The notes beneath the pieces are model-generated. The model did no database searches. It saw only the letters and a program-made list of their open reading frames with translations, and was not told the origin of the DNA. The translations under genes and the position numbers were made by a program. Shown here in pieces: positions 6,124-8,352 of a stretch of DNA of 8,352 bases. Numbering within the stretch: position 1 is the stretch's first letter; each line of letters begins with the position of its first letter. Source of the stretch: JBLHGU01 sp047615875 (lineage in GTDB: Bacteria; Pseudomonadota; Gammaproteobacteria; Arenicellales; CAJQKF01); the NCBI GenBank assembly GCA_047615875.1, contig JBLHGU010000228.1, forward strand, positions 1-8,352, read 5' to 3'.

Positions 6124-8352
6124 TTACAGTCGGCCGTGGCATTGCTTGAACTTTTTGCCCGAGCCACAGGGGCAGACTTCGTTTCTCCCTACTTTACGAC
6201 CGTCCCTTACAAAAGTTTGTACCGATTCAGCGGGTCGCCGCATGGTCATTTCCGGTGGAGAGTTTTGCGATGATGCAGTGTCGTCTGTGGGAGCGTCTGC
6301 GTGCACGTACTCCAACTCCGGCTGCTCTTTTCGTTGCGCTTCCATATTTGCCACCTGCTCTTCCGACTGAATCTGGATTCGAGAAAGCACATTCACCACG
6401 TCGTGCCGCACCCGCGCCAACATATCGGTAAACATTTCAAAGGATTCGCGCTTATATTCCTGCTTCGGATTCTTCTGAGCATAGCCGCGCAAGCCAATAC
6501 CCTGACGCAAGTGATCCATATGCGCTAAGTGTTCTTTCCATTGATCGTCAAGTACACGAAGCATTACGGCCTTCTCTAGATGACGCATAGCATCGGGTCC
6601 TACACTTTGTTCTTTATTGTTATACGCCTCGTCAACAGCCTGACCAATTTTCTTTCTCAGAGTTTCTTCATGAAGACCCTCATCCTCTTTTAACCAGTCC
6701 CCAACGGGTAGCCTAATACCAAAAGTGGACTCAACAGCGTTCTCCAATTCGGGAATGTCCCACTGTTCTTCAATACTTTGTGGCGGTAAATAGTCATCAA
6801 TGACAGAACCAACGACTTCCTCTCGCATAGAGCTAATATGGTCAGAGATATCTTCAATCTCCATCAGGTCATCACGCTGACGATAAACCACCTTACGTTG
6901 TTCATTAGCTACATCGTCATATTCAAGTAACTGTTTTCGTATATCGAAATTACGCCCCTCAACCTTCTTCTGACTATTCTCAATGGCCCGCGTTACCCAG
7001 GGATGCTCGATGGCCTCACCTTCTTCCATACCAAGCTTTTGCATAAGGCCCGCCACTCGCTCAGAGCCAAATATTCGCATCAAACTATCTTCCATGGATA
7101 GATAAAAGCGACTGGAACCCGGATCGCCCTGGCGACCACTTCGACCTCGCAACTGATTGTCTACACGACGAGATTCATTGCGTTCGGTACCCAGCACATG
7201 CAATCCCCCAGATTCAAGCACCTGCTTGTGTCGTCCTTCCCAAGCCTTATTAACCTCGACCTGCTGGCTGTCATCAACGGCTGCAAGTTCACTTTCCAGA
7301 TTGCCACCCAGAACAATATCTGTCCCACGACCTGCCATATTGGTCGCAATGGTTACTGCACCCGGGCGACCAGCTTCCGCGATAATTTGCGCCTCGCTCT
7401 CATGATGCTTAGCATTCAAAACTTGATGGGGCACGCCGGATTTTTTTAATACCGCGGACAATTGTTCTGAAGTTTCAATAGATGCCGTACCAACCAGAAC
7501 CGGTTGTTTACGAGACACGCAGTCCTCTATTCCCTCAACAATAGCGTTGAATTTTTCTGCTGTGGTGCGATAGACAAGATCAGGCTGATCGTCCCGTATC
7601 ATGTCTCTATGGGTCGGTATAATAGCTACCTCAAGGCTGTAAATTTGCTGAAATTCCGAGGCTTCAGTATCAGCTGTTCCTGTCATACCCGAGAGCTTGT
7701 CATAGAGCCTGAAAAAATTCTGGAAGGTGATAGAGGCAAGCGTTTGGTTCTCCTGTTGAATCGACACTCCCTCCTTGGCTTCAACTGCCTGATGCAAACC
7801 CTCCGACCAGCGCCGACCTTCCATCATACGACCGGTGAATTCATCGATAATTACCACGCGGTCATCACGCACAATATAGTCAACATCGCGTTGAAACAGC
7901 ACATGTCCTCGCAATGCAGCATTCAAGTGATGCACCAGGGTAATACTCCTCACGTCATAGAGGCTGGCGCCTTCTTCCAGTAGGCCCGCTTTAAGCAATA
8001 AATCCTCGGCATTTTCATTGCCTTCTTCAGTGAAAAATACCTGTTTGGTTTTTTCATCAACATGATAGTCACCGGGTCCGTCCTCTTCTTCCTGACGGGA
8101 TAAGGAGGGGATCAAGGCATCCATTTTCATATACAGGTCGGTACTTTCTTCCGATGGCCCGGAGATGATGAGGGGCGTTCTCGCCTCATCAATAAGGATC
8201 GAGTCAACCTCATCTACAATGGCGAAGTTCAGTTTACCCTGAGCGCGATCTTCAGCACTGAATGCCATATTATCGCGCAAGTAGTCAAAGCCGTATTCGT
8301 TATTAGTTCCATAAACGATATCGCTTTTATACGCTTCACGTTTCGATACTGG
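6124..8352 (-). CDS. secA: Preprotein translocase ATPase SecA, 5' partial
   Basis: SecA is the ATPase motor that pushes unfolded preproteins through SecYEG. The window holds the last 742 residues, and the frame runs open off the right edge. The TTG at 8280 is the Leu of YLRDNM, not a start. By comparison with E. coli SecA (901 residues), about 160 N-terminal residues including Walker A lie outside. Present, in order, are GTNNEYGFDYLRDNM, Walker B DEVD (codons near 8203-8214), the preprotein cross-linking domain (RDVDYIV), IIDEFTGR, MTGTADTEA, TNMAGRGTDIVLGG, QLRGRSGRQGD, the helical wing/scaffold (QWKEHLAHMDHLRQGI, GYAQKNPKQEYKRESF), a low-complexity linker (about 6190-6350), and the zinc/SecB-binding tail CPCGSGKKFKQCHG (Cys codons 6172-6174, 6166-6168, 6139-6141). 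The tail suggests a full-length housekeeping SecA rather than SecA2. One motif residue is unusual: Asn (7177-7179) in GTERNESRR, where His is normal. Confidence 0.98.
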   Translation of the reverse strand, partial: PVSKREAYKSDIVYGTNNEYGFDYLRDNMAFSAEDRAQGKLNFAIVDEVDSILIDEARTPLIISGPSEESTDLYMKMDALIPSLSRQEEEDGPGDYHVDEKTKQVFFTEEGNENAEDLLLKAGLLEEGASLYDVRSITLVHHLNAALRGHVLFQRDVDYIVRDDRVVIIDEFTGRMMEGRRWSEGLHQAVEAKEGVSIQQENQTLASITFQNFFRLYDKLSGMTGTADTEASEFQQIYSLEVAIIPTHRDMIRDDQPDLVYRTTAEKFNAIVEGIEDCVSRKQPVLVGTASIETSEQLSAVLKKSGVPHQVLNAKHHESEAQIIAEAGRPGAVTIATNMAGRGTDIVLGGNLESELAAVDDSQQVEVNKAWEGRHKQVLESGGLHVLGTERNESRRVDNQLRGRSGRQGDPGSSRFYLSMEDSLMRIFGSERVAGLMQKLGMEEGEAIEHPWVTRAIENSQKKVEGRNFDIRKQLLEYDDVANEQRKVVYRQRDDLMEIEDISDHISSMREEVVGSVIDDYLPPQSIEEQWDIPELENAVESTFGIRLPVGDWLKEDEGLHEETLRKKIGQAVDEAYNNKEQSVGPDAMRHLEKAVMLRVLDDQWKEHLAHMDHLRQGIGLRGYAQKNPKQEYKRESFEMFTDMLARVRHDVVNVLSRIQIQSEEQVANMEAQRKEQPELEYVHADAPTDDTASSQNSPPEMTMRRPAESVQTFVRDGRKVGRNEVCPCGSGKKFKQCHGRL

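Noticed and set aside
6114..6167. N-terminal extension of ArgJ from a GTG at 6167
   Set aside because: It overlaps the secA coding end, including the zinc-binding tail, and adds residues unlike ArgJ. The ATG at 6113 gives the normal family length.
5806..6273. Plus-strand open frame of 155 codons across the argJ start and secA end
   Set aside because: It lies antisense to two genes with strong family matches, its translation resembles no family I recognise, and it bridges two unrelated genes. It is a shadow frame.
7504..7983. Plus-strand open frame of 159 codons inside secA
   Set aside because: It is fully antisense to conserved SecA motifs, and its composition is that of a reverse-frame shadow. 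No independent support.
8278..8280. TTG as the start of a shortened SecA
   Set aside because: It encodes Leu within the conserved YLRDNM motif, and the frame upstream continues with SecA sequence (GTNNEYGFD) to position 8352.

Overview
This window is ordinary chromosomal housekeeping DNA from a gammaproteobacterium. The proteins resemble Pseudomonas/Vibrio/E. coli orthologues throughout, and the gene order (type IV pilus genes and coaE facing secA and mutT) is a gammaproteobacterial arrangement. The moderate base composition and the secA-argJ pairing would fit a Pseudomonas-like or marine lineage, but genus cannot be fixed from the sequence alone.

Layout. The window is split into two convergent gene sets. 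Bases 1-4471, plus strand: pilB (5' end cut by the window), pilC, pilD and coaE, closely packed and probably one operon. PilB is the pilus extension ATPase, PilC the inner-membrane platform protein, PilD the prepilin peptidase/methylase, and CoaE the last enzyme of coenzyme A synthesis. Bases 4486-8352, minus strand (transcribed right to left): secA (5' end cut by the window), argJ and mutT, again tightly packed. They encode the Sec translocase motor, ornithine acetyltransferase of arginine synthesis, and an 8-oxo-dGTP-type Nudix hydrolase. The two sets meet tail to tail with only 14 bases between the coaE and mutT stop codons.

Coding density is very high. The largest space without a gene is the 58-base gap between pilC and pilD; no non-coding stretch reaches 300 bases. 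No RNA genes, mobile elements, CRISPR arrays, phage genes or convincing promoters or intrinsic terminators were seen. All seven proteins keep their family hallmark motifs and show no frameshift or internal stop.

The points worth a second look are modest: the E. coli-like secA-mutT / coaE-pilus skeleton with argJ inserted and yacG and zapD absent from their usual place; a TTG start for coaE inside the end of pilD; no clear Shine-Dalgarno sequence at any of the five visible starts; an Asn in place of a normally conserved His in a SecA helicase motif; and a Ser in place of Thr in the PilB Walker A. I found no evidence of a previously undescribed system here.
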